Below are positions 52,499 through 61,231 of a DNA stretch of 64,000 bases, in pieces. A model generated the notes under the pieces. That model was not told the DNA's origin and searched no databases. It was given only the letters and a program-made list of their open reading frames with translations. How positions within the stretch are numbered: position 1 is the first letter of the stretch; every line of letters starts with the position of its first letter. This stretch comes from JBPRGH01 sp051418055 (lineage in GTDB: Bacteria > Bacteroidota > Bacteroidia > Cytophagales > Cyclobacteriaceae). The position numbers and the translations under genes were made by a program. The stretch spans positions 1 to 64,000 of the forward strand of contig JBPRGH010000044.1 in NCBI GenBank assembly GCA_051418055.1, given 5' to 3'.

Positions 52499-52975
52499 TT
52501 AATCTTTAAAAAAAGGTTGCATTTCAGTACTTATTTGCTCACGTAATCTTTTTAATCGCTTGGCATATTCAGAGAGCTTCTTTTCCTTCTCAGTTTCAGG
52601 TATCCATTTTTTAACATTAACCGGATTTCCATTTTCATCCACAGAAACAAAAACGATAACACAATGCGTTTTTTTCTCAAATTCTTTTTGATCGAAATTC
52701 CTGGAGTAAACATCGACAGCTATATGAATACTTGTGTTTCCAGTATAAATAACATAAGCATTTATTTTAATTACCTCGCCAATGTTGATTGGCTTAAGAA
52801 AACGAATGCCACCTACATAAACAGTTACGCAATAGGTTTCCGCCCAATTTCTTGCGCAGGTGTAGGCAGTTTGATCTATCCATTTCATTACTACACCACC
52901 GTGGACTTTTCCACCAAAGTTTACATCTGTTGGTTCGGTAATAAACTGAAACGATATTTTATTTTGATCATCCAT
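52499..52975 (-). CDS. Acyl-CoA thioesterase (hotdog fold)
   Basis: The 158-residue protein has the acyl-CoA hydrolase pattern FQFITEPTDVNFGGKVHGGVVMKWIDQTAYTCARNW, with the conserved asparagine and the GG-HGG-WID helix. VYVGGIRFLKPINIGEVIKINAYVIYTGNTSIHIAVDV follows. It hydrolyses acyl-CoA thioesters in the cytoplasm, as do YciA/BACH-type enzymes; chain-length preference is not visible. It stands alone. Confidence 0.88.
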   Translation of the reverse strand: MDDQNKISFQFITEPTDVNFGGKVHGGVVMKWIDQTAYTCARNWAETYCVTVYVGGIRFLKPINIGEVIKINAYVIYTGNTSIHIAVDVYSRNFDQKEFEKKTHCVIVFVSVDENGNPVNVKKWIPETEKEKKLSEYAKRLKRLREQISTEMQPFFKD

Positions 52976-53206
52976 TTTTATTGCAATTAAGGTCCTCCTG
53001 AATAAAAAATTTTAATACTAACAGGATACGATAAAAATAGTGAAAAAATAAAGCAATGTTTTAATCTATGGTTAAAATGATGAATATCATATGGTTCTAT
53101 GACCACTGATATTTTAAATAAACTTTCTTTATCTGACCTTTACAAATATAAAGATCTCCTTTTCTTACGGTACTAAATATTTCATTCAGATAAAATTATT
53201 AAAAAG

Positions 53207-53713
53207 ATGAAAAATTCAATAGATAATCTTCATGAGGCGTTAGTATTTCTTGTAAACAGAATGTATGATGCAGAGCGAAAGCTCCAGAAATCATTGCCGC
53301 GTTGTTTAAACCATGCCACCACAAATACTCTTGTGTATGAAATAAAAAAATATAATGAAAGCTCTGATGATAAATTGACCAAACTTGAGCGGGTATTTAA
53401 TTATTTAATGGTTGAGCCAACAGAAATAAATAATAAACCGTTTGATATACTGCTGGAGGACCTGGATAAAATCAGCCATCTTTCTTCTTCTGAGTTCATT
53501 AAGGATACTCTTATAATTTCATGCCTGCAGAATCTTATCCACTATAAGATCTCCGTGTATGGTGCAGCCAGGACTTATGCTTCCGAATTGGAATTGGAAA
53601 CACCTGCTGATTTGCTTCGTGAGATCCTGGAATGGGAGAAAGAGAAAGATAAAATATTAACAAAATTAGCAGTTACAAAAGTTAATATAAAGGATGCTGA
53701 AAGTGTAAATTAA
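53207..53713 (+). CDS. DUF892 (YciE/YciF-type) ferritin-like protein
   Basis: The 168-residue helical protein shows the DUF892 pattern: LHEALVFLVNRMYDAERKLQKSLP, TNTLVYEIKKYNESSDDKLTKLERVFNYL, QNLIHYKISVYGAARTYASELE and ILEWEKEKDKILTKLAVT. The family forms ferritin-like four-helix bundles linked to stress; metal ligands are partly kept (ERKLQ, E...H...Y, EWEKEK). It is divergent from the thioesterase gene with a 231-bp gap and functionally akin to the stress island at 24-36 kb. Confidence 0.8.
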   Translation: MKNSIDNLHEALVFLVNRMYDAERKLQKSLPRCLNHATTNTLVYEIKKYNESSDDKLTKLERVFNYLMVEPTEINNKPFDILLEDLDKISHLSSSEFIKDTLIISCLQNLIHYKISVYGAARTYASELELETPADLLREILEWEKEKDKILTKLAVTKVNIKDAESVN

Positions 53714-53821
53714 AAATTTTCATTATAAACGTATATTAGACTGTATAGTAAATTAAGGCGCTGCTCTAGTGAGATCACTCAATAGGATGAAAAATCTTTT
53801 TTAATTTAAACTTTTAAACAC

Positions 53822-55900
53822 CTATTCCCTCATCAGGCTAATGGCAAAACCACCTCCCGGTGCGAGATCAATATCTATTTCAGAAGTGGGATCGATATCC
53901 ATCTCAACAATAGTCACTGCCGTAGGATTAAGGTCCCAATGGGCATCCCTGGAATCCCGATAGATCTTTGCTTTATAGCTTTTCCCTGGCTCTAAAAAGT
54001 CAAATTTTAACTTTAACGTTCTTGGATTTTCATCCGTAATACCCCCTATAAACCAATCTTCGGTTTTTCTTTCTTTTCTGGCAATTGTCACAAAATCCCC
54101 TACTTCGCCATTTAAAACTTTACTTGTTTCCCAATCTACTCCTACATCACGAATAAACTGAAAGGCAGGCTGGCCTTCATAATGCTCAATAAGATCTGGT
54201 ACCATTTGAACCGGACTGTAGATCACCACATACAGCGCTAATTGATGGGCGATTGTTGTATTAACCTGATTCTCTTTTTTATACGGCTCTAGTTTTATAT
54301 TGAATATACCTGGCGTATAATCAATAGGTCCGGCAAGCATTCGTGTAAAGGCTACAATAGACAAATGCTCCGGTGGATTACCTCCATCGGGCGACCAGGC
54401 ATTAAATTCCTGTCCGCGGAGACCTTCCCGTGAAACTGCATTAGGATATGTACGACGGATACCCGTTGCCTTTATAGGCTCATGTGCATTAATGGCAATT
54501 TGACGTTTTGCGGCCTCTGTTACTATTTTCCTGTAGTGATTGACCATCCACTGGCCGTGATGGTATTCCCCCTTTGGAATAATTTTTCCAACATAGCCGG
54601 TTTTCACCACATGGATACCCAGCTCCTCCATCAGGTTAAAGGCAGTATCAAGCTGCTGCACATATGTCCGTGGCGCTGCTGAGGTTTCATGGTGCATGAT
54701 GAGTTGCACTCCCTTTTCTTTTGCATAATTTACCACTTCACGCAGGTCATAATCCGGGTATGGTGTAACGAAATCAAAAACTCCTTCACGATCTTCAAAT
54801 CCGATCCATCGTTCCCAGCCGGTATTCCAGCCTTCTACCAACATGCCTCCAAATCCGTTTTCAGCAGTCCAGTCGATAAGGCGTTTTGCATTCTCTGTTG
54901 TAGCCCCATGTTTCCCGCTTTCCATATCCCAGCTGGATTTTCCAAGGTGCATTTCCCACCAGATGCCGGTGTATTTCATTGGAGTAAACCACGATACATC
55001 TCCCAGCTTATTAGGCTCATTCAGATTAACAATAAGATTCGATTCAATTAACCCTGCAGCATCCTCACTAATATGGATCGTCCTCCAGGGGGTTTTAAAT
55101 GGTAGCTGCCGTTTTACTTTATATCCCAGTCTGTCAGATCCTACCAGTTCACTGGTCATTGCCAGCTTTTCTTTATCCACTTTTAATGTCATGCCTGCAT
55201 AATCCGTTAGATCAGCCTCATGAAATGTTAGGTGTAGCCCATCTTCCGTACGCATGGTTACAGGAGTATTTACGGCATTCTCAGGAATATAGGTTTGTGC
55301 TAAAGCAGGATGGTTACGTTTTGTCGTTGCATCAATTTCTGAAAATTTAGTTGTGTTATAGAGATGTTCGTAAATATCCCAATCGCCGGGTGTCCACCAG
55401 GTAAGATGATCTCCTGTTAAATTGAATTTTGTATTTTCATCCATTATTACCACCTCATCCCAGTTTTCCTGTTCGGGGAATTCGTACCTGAAACCTATGC
55501 CATCGTTATATGCTCTGAAGTAAATATTTAATTTTCGATTAGGCTCCTGCTCTTCCTGCAGATTTACCACCAGCTCATTATAGTGATTAATTACTTCACG
55601 CTGCTCACCCCATGGCATGCTCCAGGTTTCATTCTGCGTATTTGTTTGTGCCTCCAGGATTTTAAATCCGTTTTTCAAAGGAAGGGCTTCTTTAAAGTCA
55701 AACCCCATATTAGAAGCGCCAATAACAATAGCATCCTGATGGGAGATCCGGTAGGTGGGTGTTCCTCCTGGAGCAAGCTCAAACTCAATAATAATATTTT
55801 GATCCGGCGACTCTACTGAATATTGATTAGCAGGTGATTCTGGTGTTTGACAAGCTGCCATAGAAATAAGGATTATGAAAGGTAAAACTAGATATTTCAT
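53822..55900 (-). CDS. Glycoside hydrolase family 97 protein (alpha-glucosidase type)
   Basis: The 692-residue lipoprotein (lipobox MAAC) has an N-terminal beta-sandwich (about 25-290), a TIM barrel, and a C-terminal beta domain (FEPG-like DFLEPGKSYKAKIYRDSRDAHWD). GH97 signatures include VSWFTPMKYTGIWWEMHLG, GGMLVEGWNTGWE, VQLIMHHETSAA, INAHEPIKATGIRRTYPN and SREGLRGQEFNAW. The glutamates in HHET, HEP and RGQE match the catalytic set of the inverting SusB-type alpha-glucosidases; this assignment is by motif. It would act in the periplasm on alpha-glucosides. It stands alone, with no SusC/SusD genes nearby. Confidence 0.9.
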   Translation of the reverse strand: MKYLVLPFIILISMAACQTPESPANQYSVESPDQNIIIEFELAPGGTPTYRISHQDAIVIGASNMGFDFKEALPLKNGFKILEAQTNTQNETWSMPWGEQREVINHYNELVVNLQEEQEPNRKLNIYFRAYNDGIGFRYEFPEQENWDEVVIMDENTKFNLTGDHLTWWTPGDWDIYEHLYNTTKFSEIDATTKRNHPALAQTYIPENAVNTPVTMRTEDGLHLTFHEADLTDYAGMTLKVDKEKLAMTSELVGSDRLGYKVKRQLPFKTPWRTIHISEDAAGLIESNLIVNLNEPNKLGDVSWFTPMKYTGIWWEMHLGKSSWDMESGKHGATTENAKRLIDWTAENGFGGMLVEGWNTGWERWIGFEDREGVFDFVTPYPDYDLREVVNYAKEKGVQLIMHHETSAAPRTYVQQLDTAFNLMEELGIHVVKTGYVGKIIPKGEYHHGQWMVNHYRKIVTEAAKRQIAINAHEPIKATGIRRTYPNAVSREGLRGQEFNAWSPDGGNPPEHLSIVAFTRMLAGPIDYTPGIFNIKLEPYKKENQVNTTIAHQLALYVVIYSPVQMVPDLIEHYEGQPAFQFIRDVGVDWETSKVLNGEVGDFVTIARKERKTEDWFIGGITDENPRTLKLKFDFLEPGKSYKAKIYRDSRDAHWDLNPTAVTIVEMDIDPTSEIDIDLAPGGGFAISLMRE

Positions 55901-56042
55901 GTCAGGGGCTTTTAGCTAAGCTAATTTAATCAAAGAAATGCTGCTATTGATAAAAATTAACTTTAAAAATAATCTACATTTACTACTGCTGGTAATGGTT
56001 ATAAATCATGAGCAGAATTTGTTTTTAAAATTGAATTGAAAC

Positions 56043-56080
56043 AAAAAAAGCTGTTTACTTTAATAGCAAACAGCTTTTTT
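56043..56080. terminator. Rho-independent terminator
   Basis: AAAAAAGCTGTTT and AAACAGCTTTTTT form a perfect stem with an 11-nt loop. It ends the BACON lipoprotein gene on the minus strand, with A/T runs on both sides. Confidence 0.88.
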
Positions 56081-56096
56081 GAGTAATTAATTATTT

Positions 56097-58028
56097 TTAT
56101 TCTACAGTTATATTAACTATCGCATAAGAATTTAAATCCCCGGCATTTCTTACTACTACAAAATATTTTGTGGCATCACTATTAAAATAGCCGAACATTC
56201 CCTGGGAATTAAAGAGCTCACCCCCGCCAACACCATCAGGAATAATAAATTTAGGAAGTGGTATTGTCTTTTGAAATTGAAAATAAGAACCATCATATGC
56301 ATTTATTTCTGAAGCAGGAATATTGTCAAATTTAGAACCTGTTGTTAATATTGCATATACCTGATTTGCCAGAGAAGAATGGTCAAGAGCTACAACATAT
56401 TGATTGTCGCCCAGACTTCCTGCATATGTCATATCTGTTGTTTTGTCGGTAGTAGAGCGGAATACATCCATTCCCCTGGAGAACAGGAAATTTCCATTAT
56501 CAGAGATCCAGATATTGCCATTGAAGGAATAATCCCCATGATAAGGAGAATCGTATAGGTATTGAGCAGTACCACCGGAAATATCATATTTTTCGAAATC
56601 CGAAGGGCTTAAGTTATTATCTGCTCCATATATAACAGTTCCGGAAGGGTGTAGCTTGGCTCTTGTATTTTCATAAATAGATGATCCTCCACTGTGCAAG
56701 GTTTCTGTGCCATCGGAAAGATTTATGCACCGAATTTGCTCCCATTGATCTTCTTCAGGGAAAGCATAAGCATATCCATTTGGTGCCAAAACAATATCAA
56801 AAACATCAGCGGTTACAGGGAGTGTATTCAATAAGGTCATAGTGGTAAGATCTACATATGACAGATAACCATTATGCCCAACGACAGCATGAGAACCATC
56901 TAACCCTACTGACACACAGTTAGCTAATAAATTTAATGTAACGCTTGTGTGGGTTTGATTTACAGGATCATATTTCCTCAGCTCATTACCAACTACTGCA
57001 ATAAGGACATCGTTATTGCGATCATATTCAGCATCTTTTATCACATCACTGATCAACCATTTTTCCTCCAGGAAATTTTTAATCCCTACCTGTAAGGTAT
57101 CTGCTTCTTCTTTAGGATTTGAAGCAATGATCATATCGGAAAATAAGCCTGTATTAAGAGAAGCTCTGTTTGTAGTCATTAAAACAACAGTAGATGCGCC
57201 AACTTCAAGAGAACCTGTTGCAGGACTGAATTCGACAAGACCATTTGAGGAAGAGAGCGTAAAGTCATAGCTGACATTTCCTTCATTAGTAACAGTTATT
57301 TCTTTCTCATTAATGAAATAATCATAACCCAAAGTATCTGTCGATAAACTGATCGTGGCAATTTCAGGTACATCCATATTCACTGAAACTATCATATCAC
57401 CATGATCTGCATTTGAAGTGAATGTGATTGATCCTGTTTCAGTACCCTGAGGTAAATTATTTCGATCAACAGTCACTACAATATCAGTTGTCTCTGAGGT
57501 GGATACGCTTCCCGTTGCAGGGTTAATTGTCATCCAGGTAACGTCACTTAAAGCTTCCCAATTTAATGCGCCGGTTCCGCTATTAGTAAGAGTAATGGTT
57601 TGTGATTCTGTAGCAGCATCAAAATTTAATTCATTGGAACTTAGCTGTACTTTTGGATGAGCATCCACTGTAAAGGTTATACTTGCACTGGTACTTCCTG
57701 CTGAGCTTATAATTTCTAATGTTCCATTATAATCCCCAGGCTCCATATTATCATTAATTGGAGTTAAAGTTAAAGCAGTTCCTTCGCCGTTTGTACTACC
57801 TGATTCAGGAGAAACCTCTAGCCAGGAAGGCTTTGAGCTAATTGACCAGGAGGCGATGCCGCCAGGTTTGGTTGTAAGTAGAATATTGCTTGTTTGTCCT
57901 TCATTTAAAAATACGGTAGACGGATTTAATTCAATTGACGTGGCAATGATATCAGGATCATCATTTCCACAGCTAATAAGATATCCCAGTGAAAATAGTA
58001 AAAGGATAGATAAAATAATTTTTTGCAT
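56097..58028 (-). CDS. BACON-domain lipoprotein with C-terminal propeller
   Basis: The 643-residue protein has a type II signal (LLFSLGYLISCGND, Cys20) and at least three BACON/Ig-like repeats at about 30-310 (SWSISSKPSWLEVSPESGSTNGEGT; LTNSGTGALNWEALSDVTWMTINPATG; VTNEGNVSYDFTLSSSNGLVEFSPATG). A C-terminal region of about 300 residues resembles a beta-propeller (YDPVNQTHTSVTLNLLANCVSVGLDGSHAVVGHNGYLSYVD). BACON domains bind carbohydrates or mucin-type targets in Bacteroidota. The residues after the Cys (GNDDPD) fit a surface export signal. It follows the CDF gene, with a terminator on its 3' side. Confidence 0.85.
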   Translation of the reverse strand: MQKIILSILLLFSLGYLISCGNDDPDIIATSIELNPSTVFLNEGQTSNILLTTKPGGIASWSISSKPSWLEVSPESGSTNGEGTALTLTPINDNMEPGDYNGTLEIISSAGSTSASITFTVDAHPKVQLSSNELNFDAATESQTITLTNSGTGALNWEALSDVTWMTINPATGSVSTSETTDIVVTVDRNNLPQGTETGSITFTSNADHGDMIVSVNMDVPEIATISLSTDTLGYDYFINEKEITVTNEGNVSYDFTLSSSNGLVEFSPATGSLEVGASTVVLMTTNRASLNTGLFSDMIIASNPKEEADTLQVGIKNFLEEKWLISDVIKDAEYDRNNDVLIAVVGNELRKYDPVNQTHTSVTLNLLANCVSVGLDGSHAVVGHNGYLSYVDLTTMTLLNTLPVTADVFDIVLAPNGYAYAFPEEDQWEQIRCINLSDGTETLHSGGSSIYENTRAKLHPSGTVIYGADNNLSPSDFEKYDISGGTAQYLYDSPYHGDYSFNGNIWISDNGNFLFSRGMDVFRSTTDKTTDMTYAGSLGDNQYVVALDHSSLANQVYAILTTGSKFDNIPASEINAYDGSYFQFQKTIPLPKFIIPDGVGGGELFNSQGMFGYFNSDATKYFVVVRNAGDLNSYAIVNITVE

Positions 58029-58175
58029 TTGGTTGATTATTTTTGTTAAGGTGCGATATTATCTTTTTTATCTTTTTTTAAAAATTATACCTGGTTGTTT
58101 TTTTACATTATGTACCTTTTTTGTTAGTAGTACACTGATTATCAATAGATTATTTTAGTATTTTGGCAGAAGAAT

Positions 58176-59045
58176 TTAATCCGGCTCTATGTGGATCAGG
58201 ATATCAGCAATTTCCGGGAATCTATGTTGGAGGTGATCCTTCAGTTCATGAGCGATGGTATGACCTGCTTCGACAGAAATTGTCCCGTCAACAATTACAT
58301 GAAGGTCGACATGAAAAGTCATACCTGTTTTCCTGACGAAGCATTTTTCAGTATCTAACACACCATCAACTTCTGCTGAAGCTTTACGTATTTCACTGAT
58401 CAGCTCATCATAAAGGTGTTCATCCATAATTTCGCCAAGTGCCGGACGGAATATCAGATAAGCATTAAATATTATTATCCCTGAGGCTATTAATGCAGCC
58501 CAGTCATCTGCGGCTTCATAACCTTTGCCTAATAACAGGGCGATGACTATACCAATTAAAGCAGTAAAGGAAGTAATAGCGTCTGCACGATGGTGCCAGG
58601 CATCAGCCTGTAGCGAGGTGCTTTTAGTCTTTATACTTTTTTTCTTAACAAAACGATAGAAAACTTCTTTGAGGATAATTATAATAACAAGAACAGGAAG
58701 TGTATATAGTTCAGGTACCTCATGGGGTGTAAGAATATTCTGAATGGCCTGATAAGCAATAATAACAGCAGAAATGAGCAGGAATCCGACAATGGCAAAA
58801 GTTATTAGTGGTTCTGCTTTACCATGGCCATAAGGATGATCCTCATCCGGAGGTTTGGTTGAATATTTTAATCCAAAGAGCAGAAGGATAGATGAAAAGA
58901 TATCAGTTGTAGATTCAATGGCATCGGCTATTAAGGCATAGGAATTTCCAAAAATCCCAGTAAGGCCTTTCACGATTGCCAGAAATAAATTTACAGCTAT
59001 ACTTAAGTAAGTGGTTTTTATTGCATCCCGGTGAAGTTGTTTCAT
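58176..59045 (-). CDS. Cation diffusion facilitator family transporter
   Basis: The 289-residue protein has six membrane segments and the CDF metal-site pattern. A first site region, SYALIADAIESTTDIFSS, is followed by the second, DAWHHRADAITSFTALIG, and a C-terminal cytoplasmic domain (EIMDEHLYDELISEIRKASAEVDGVLDTEKCFVRKTG). CDF proteins export zinc, iron or other divalent cations with proton antiport. It directly follows the P1 peptidase gene with zero gap (TAA then ATG), so they are cotranscribed. Confidence 0.9.
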   Translation of the reverse strand: MKQLHRDAIKTTYLSIAVNLFLAIVKGLTGIFGNSYALIADAIESTTDIFSSILLLFGLKYSTKPPDEDHPYGHGKAEPLITFAIVGFLLISAVIIAYQAIQNILTPHEVPELYTLPVLVIIIILKEVFYRFVKKKSIKTKSTSLQADAWHHRADAITSFTALIGIVIALLLGKGYEAADDWAALIASGIIIFNAYLIFRPALGEIMDEHLYDELISEIRKASAEVDGVLDTEKCFVRKTGMTFHVDLHVIVDGTISVEAGHTIAHELKDHLQHRFPEIADILIHIEPD

Positions 59046-60179
59046 TTACTCCTTCTCAATGAAGTTATACTTCTTCATTATCTCCAGTACTTTTTCAACT
59101 GGTAACTCCTGAATCGTATGGCCATCCCTGCCTGTCATTGTTTCTGCTGCAAATAAAGAATTTATTATGGCCTCTTCGGTAGCTTCAATAGTTGCCAGGA
59201 ACAAGGGGGATATTTCATCATTATGAAGATACCTGTTTATTTGTATCGGAGCCTTAGGAGAATAGGGAACAAAATTTTCGTTGGCGGTAGAGAAAGCTAT
59301 AACATAATCACCACTTCCATTTGAGGCAATTCCTCCTGTTTTAGCAAGGCCCAGCATTGCTCGTTTTGCCAGTCGTTTCAGGTTACGGGCATCAAGTGGT
59401 GCATCAGTTGCTACTATCATCATGCAGGATCCGTCAGCATCATTGAGGATTTTATCGCGGTATGGGTATTTTTTTAGCTCTTTAGCAATGGGTACACCAT
59501 TTATTTCCAATACACCTCCAAAATTACTTTGTACAAGCACACCTACAGTATAACCACCCATTGATTCGGGCAATTTGCGTGAGGAAGTACCAATTCCTCC
59601 CTTATAGCCAAAGCAGATAGTGCCAGTTCCGGCTCCAATATTACCTTCTTTAACAGGCCCGCTTGTTGCACTGCTAATGGCATTCAGCACATGCTCTTCT
59701 TTTATATGCCTTCCCCTGATATCATTCAGGTAGCCGTCATTTGTTTCACCTACCAAAGCATTGACAGACCGGACATTTGAATTTTCAGGATCATTTAACG
59801 TATTGGTAATCAGGCCATTGGATGATGTAGGTACAGATAATGTATTGGTAAGAATAATTGGCGTTTCAATATTTCCCAGCTCTTCAACCTGACTGAATCC
59901 GGCAAGTTTCCCAAATCCATTTGCTATATATATGGCTCCGGGTACTTTATTCTGAAAAATATTTCCATCGTAAGGGAGAATGGCAGTAACTCCGGTTCGG
60001 ATATTTTCACCTTCTATCAGCGTAGTATGGCCTACTTTTACACCTTCCACATCTGTAATGGCATTATTTTCTCCTGTCGGTAATACGCCAATATTTATAC
60101 CATATTCTCTTGGACGTTTATCCTGGCTCTCTGCCTGCATAGCGGAAACTATTAAAATAATACTTAAAAAATATTTCAT
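59046..60179 (-). CDS. P1 family peptidase (DmpA/BapA-type beta-aminopeptidase)
   Basis: The 377-residue protein has a signal peptide (FLSIILIVSAMQAESQ) and the P1 pattern NAITDVEGVKVGHTTLIEG, IRTGVTAILPY, ANGFGKLAGFSQVEELG. The autocleavage site is in GGIASNGSGDYVIAF, where processing between glycine and serine creates the N-terminal nucleophile. Such peptidases release N-terminal beta- or D-amino acids. It is probably periplasmic. It precedes the CDF gene with no gap. Confidence 0.9.
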   Translation of the reverse strand: MKYFLSIILIVSAMQAESQDKRPREYGINIGVLPTGENNAITDVEGVKVGHTTLIEGENIRTGVTAILPYDGNIFQNKVPGAIYIANGFGKLAGFSQVEELGNIETPIILTNTLSVPTSSNGLITNTLNDPENSNVRSVNALVGETNDGYLNDIRGRHIKEEHVLNAISSATSGPVKEGNIGAGTGTICFGYKGGIGTSSRKLPESMGGYTVGVLVQSNFGGVLEINGVPIAKELKKYPYRDKILNDADGSCMMIVATDAPLDARNLKRLAKRAMLGLAKTGGIASNGSGDYVIAFSTANENFVPYSPKAPIQINRYLHNDEISPLFLATIEATEEAIINSLFAAETMTGRDGHTIQELPVEKVLEIMKKYNFIEKE

Positions 60180-60244
60180 AGCTATTTTTTGGGTGTTCCT
60201 GTAAAGATAAAAAATTGTGAGGGATACACTTTTAAAATATTATA

Positions 60245-60309
60245 AACTAAAAATATAGTTAAAAAACTAAGAAAATAGTTTGTAAACTAAAATATTAGTT
60301 ATAACTTTA
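60245..60309 (+). promoter_or_regulatory. Promoter with three phased BlaI-type operators
   Basis: Three 16-bp palindromes, AACTA-N6-TAGTT, begin at 60245, 60265 and 60285, exactly 20 bp apart. A -33 TTTG (60279-60282), a 19-bp spacer and a near-perfect -7 box TAACTTTA (60302-60309) form the promoter. The third operator fills the spacer and the second overlaps the -33 box. BlaI/MecI repressors bind similar TA-rich dyads, and a BlaI gene lies downstream, so autoregulation is likely. Confidence 0.8.
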
Positions 60310-60335
60310 GGATATCAATTTGAAAATTTAACCAT

Positions 60336-60833
60336 ATGAAAGTTTATTTATTGTCTTTATTGCTTGTAGTAGTTAATTATTCAGATCTTTTCGCCCAGGA
60401 TATTGCAATGAGTAATTCGGAGCAGAAAGTTATAAATGTCAGTGATAAAAAGGAGTTAGAGCATTTTAATAAATTAAATCTGGATGAGGTTTATCCGAAT
60501 TTACTTGATCCGCGAAATGTATCCGATGAAGAAGCTAAAGCAGTTTATAAATCATGGGGTGAATTTCATCAGAAGGTTATGGCATTCATGAAAGAGCAAG
60601 ATTTTGACTGGGATGTGCAGGATTCAACCATTGCCCTTGTGAATAAAATTTACTTCAATAAAAATGGGACTGTTGATTATTATGCATTCAATGTGCTGAA
60701 TCCTTCTGTTTCTGATGCTAAAAAGGAGGAATTTAAAAAAGTGATTACAGCATTTTCGGCTAATGTAAAGCTGGAGCTGGACCGTGATTCTAAATTTGCA
60801 CAATGTGGAAAAACGAGATATATAAATTATTGA
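60336..60833 (+). CDS. Exported protein of unknown function in the BlaI operon
   Basis: The 165-residue protein has a signal peptide (LLSLLLVVVNYSDLFAQ). The mature part is polar with the blocks YPNLLDPRNVSDEEAKAVYKSWGEFHQKVMAFMKEQDFDW and INKIYFNKNGTVDYYAFNV-like IYFNKNGTVDYYAF. No domain is recognised. It is the first gene after the triple operator and 20 bp before the BlaI gene, so it is likely the regulated effector. Single cysteine near the C-terminus. Confidence 0.6.
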   Translation: MKVYLLSLLLVVVNYSDLFAQDIAMSNSEQKVINVSDKKELEHFNKLNLDEVYPNLLDPRNVSDEEAKAVYKSWGEFHQKVMAFMKEQDFDWDVQDSTIALVNKIYFNKNGTVDYYAFNVLNPSVSDAKKEEFKKVITAFSANVKLELDRDSKFAQCGKTRYINY

Positions 60834-60853
60834 TAATAAGCTGATAAAAAGTT

Positions 60854-61231
60854 ATGAAAGAATTGACAAAAGCAGAAGAGCAGGTAATGCAGATCCTCTG
60901 GGAGATAGAAAGAGGCTTTGTAAAGGATATTATGGAGAAGATGCCTGCACCCAAGCCCGCTTATAATACTATTTCTACTATTGTAAGGATCCTTGAGCAA
61001 AAGGGTTTTGTCGCGCATAAAGCTTACGGCAAATCACACCAGTATTATCCTGTAGTAGGTAAGAAAGAGTACAGCCGGTTTTTCTTTAACAGCTTTCTTA
61101 CCGGTTATTTCGGAGGTTCCTTTGAACGGCTGGTTTCATTTTTTGCAAAAGAAAATGACCTGGATGTGAAGGATGTGGAAGAATTAATGAAACATGTTCA
61201 GAAAGACCTAAAAGATAAAAATGATGAATAG
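60854..61231 (+). CDS. BlaI/MecI/CopY family transcriptional repressor
   Basis: The 125-residue protein has the winged-helix domain TKAEEQVMQILWEIERGFVKDIMEKM, AYNTISTIVRILEQKGFVAHKAYGKSHQYYPVV, then a dimerisation tail. BlaI-type repressors bind AT-rich dyads and are inactivated by the partner sensor protease. Three such dyads lie upstream of the operon. Its 3' end overlaps the BlaR-like gene by 11 bp, so the two are coupled. Confidence 0.93.
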   Translation: MKELTKAEEQVMQILWEIERGFVKDIMEKMPAPKPAYNTISTIVRILEQKGFVAHKAYGKSHQYYPVVGKKEYSRFFFNSFLTGYFGGSFERLVSFFAKENDLDVKDVEELMKHVQKDLKDKNDE

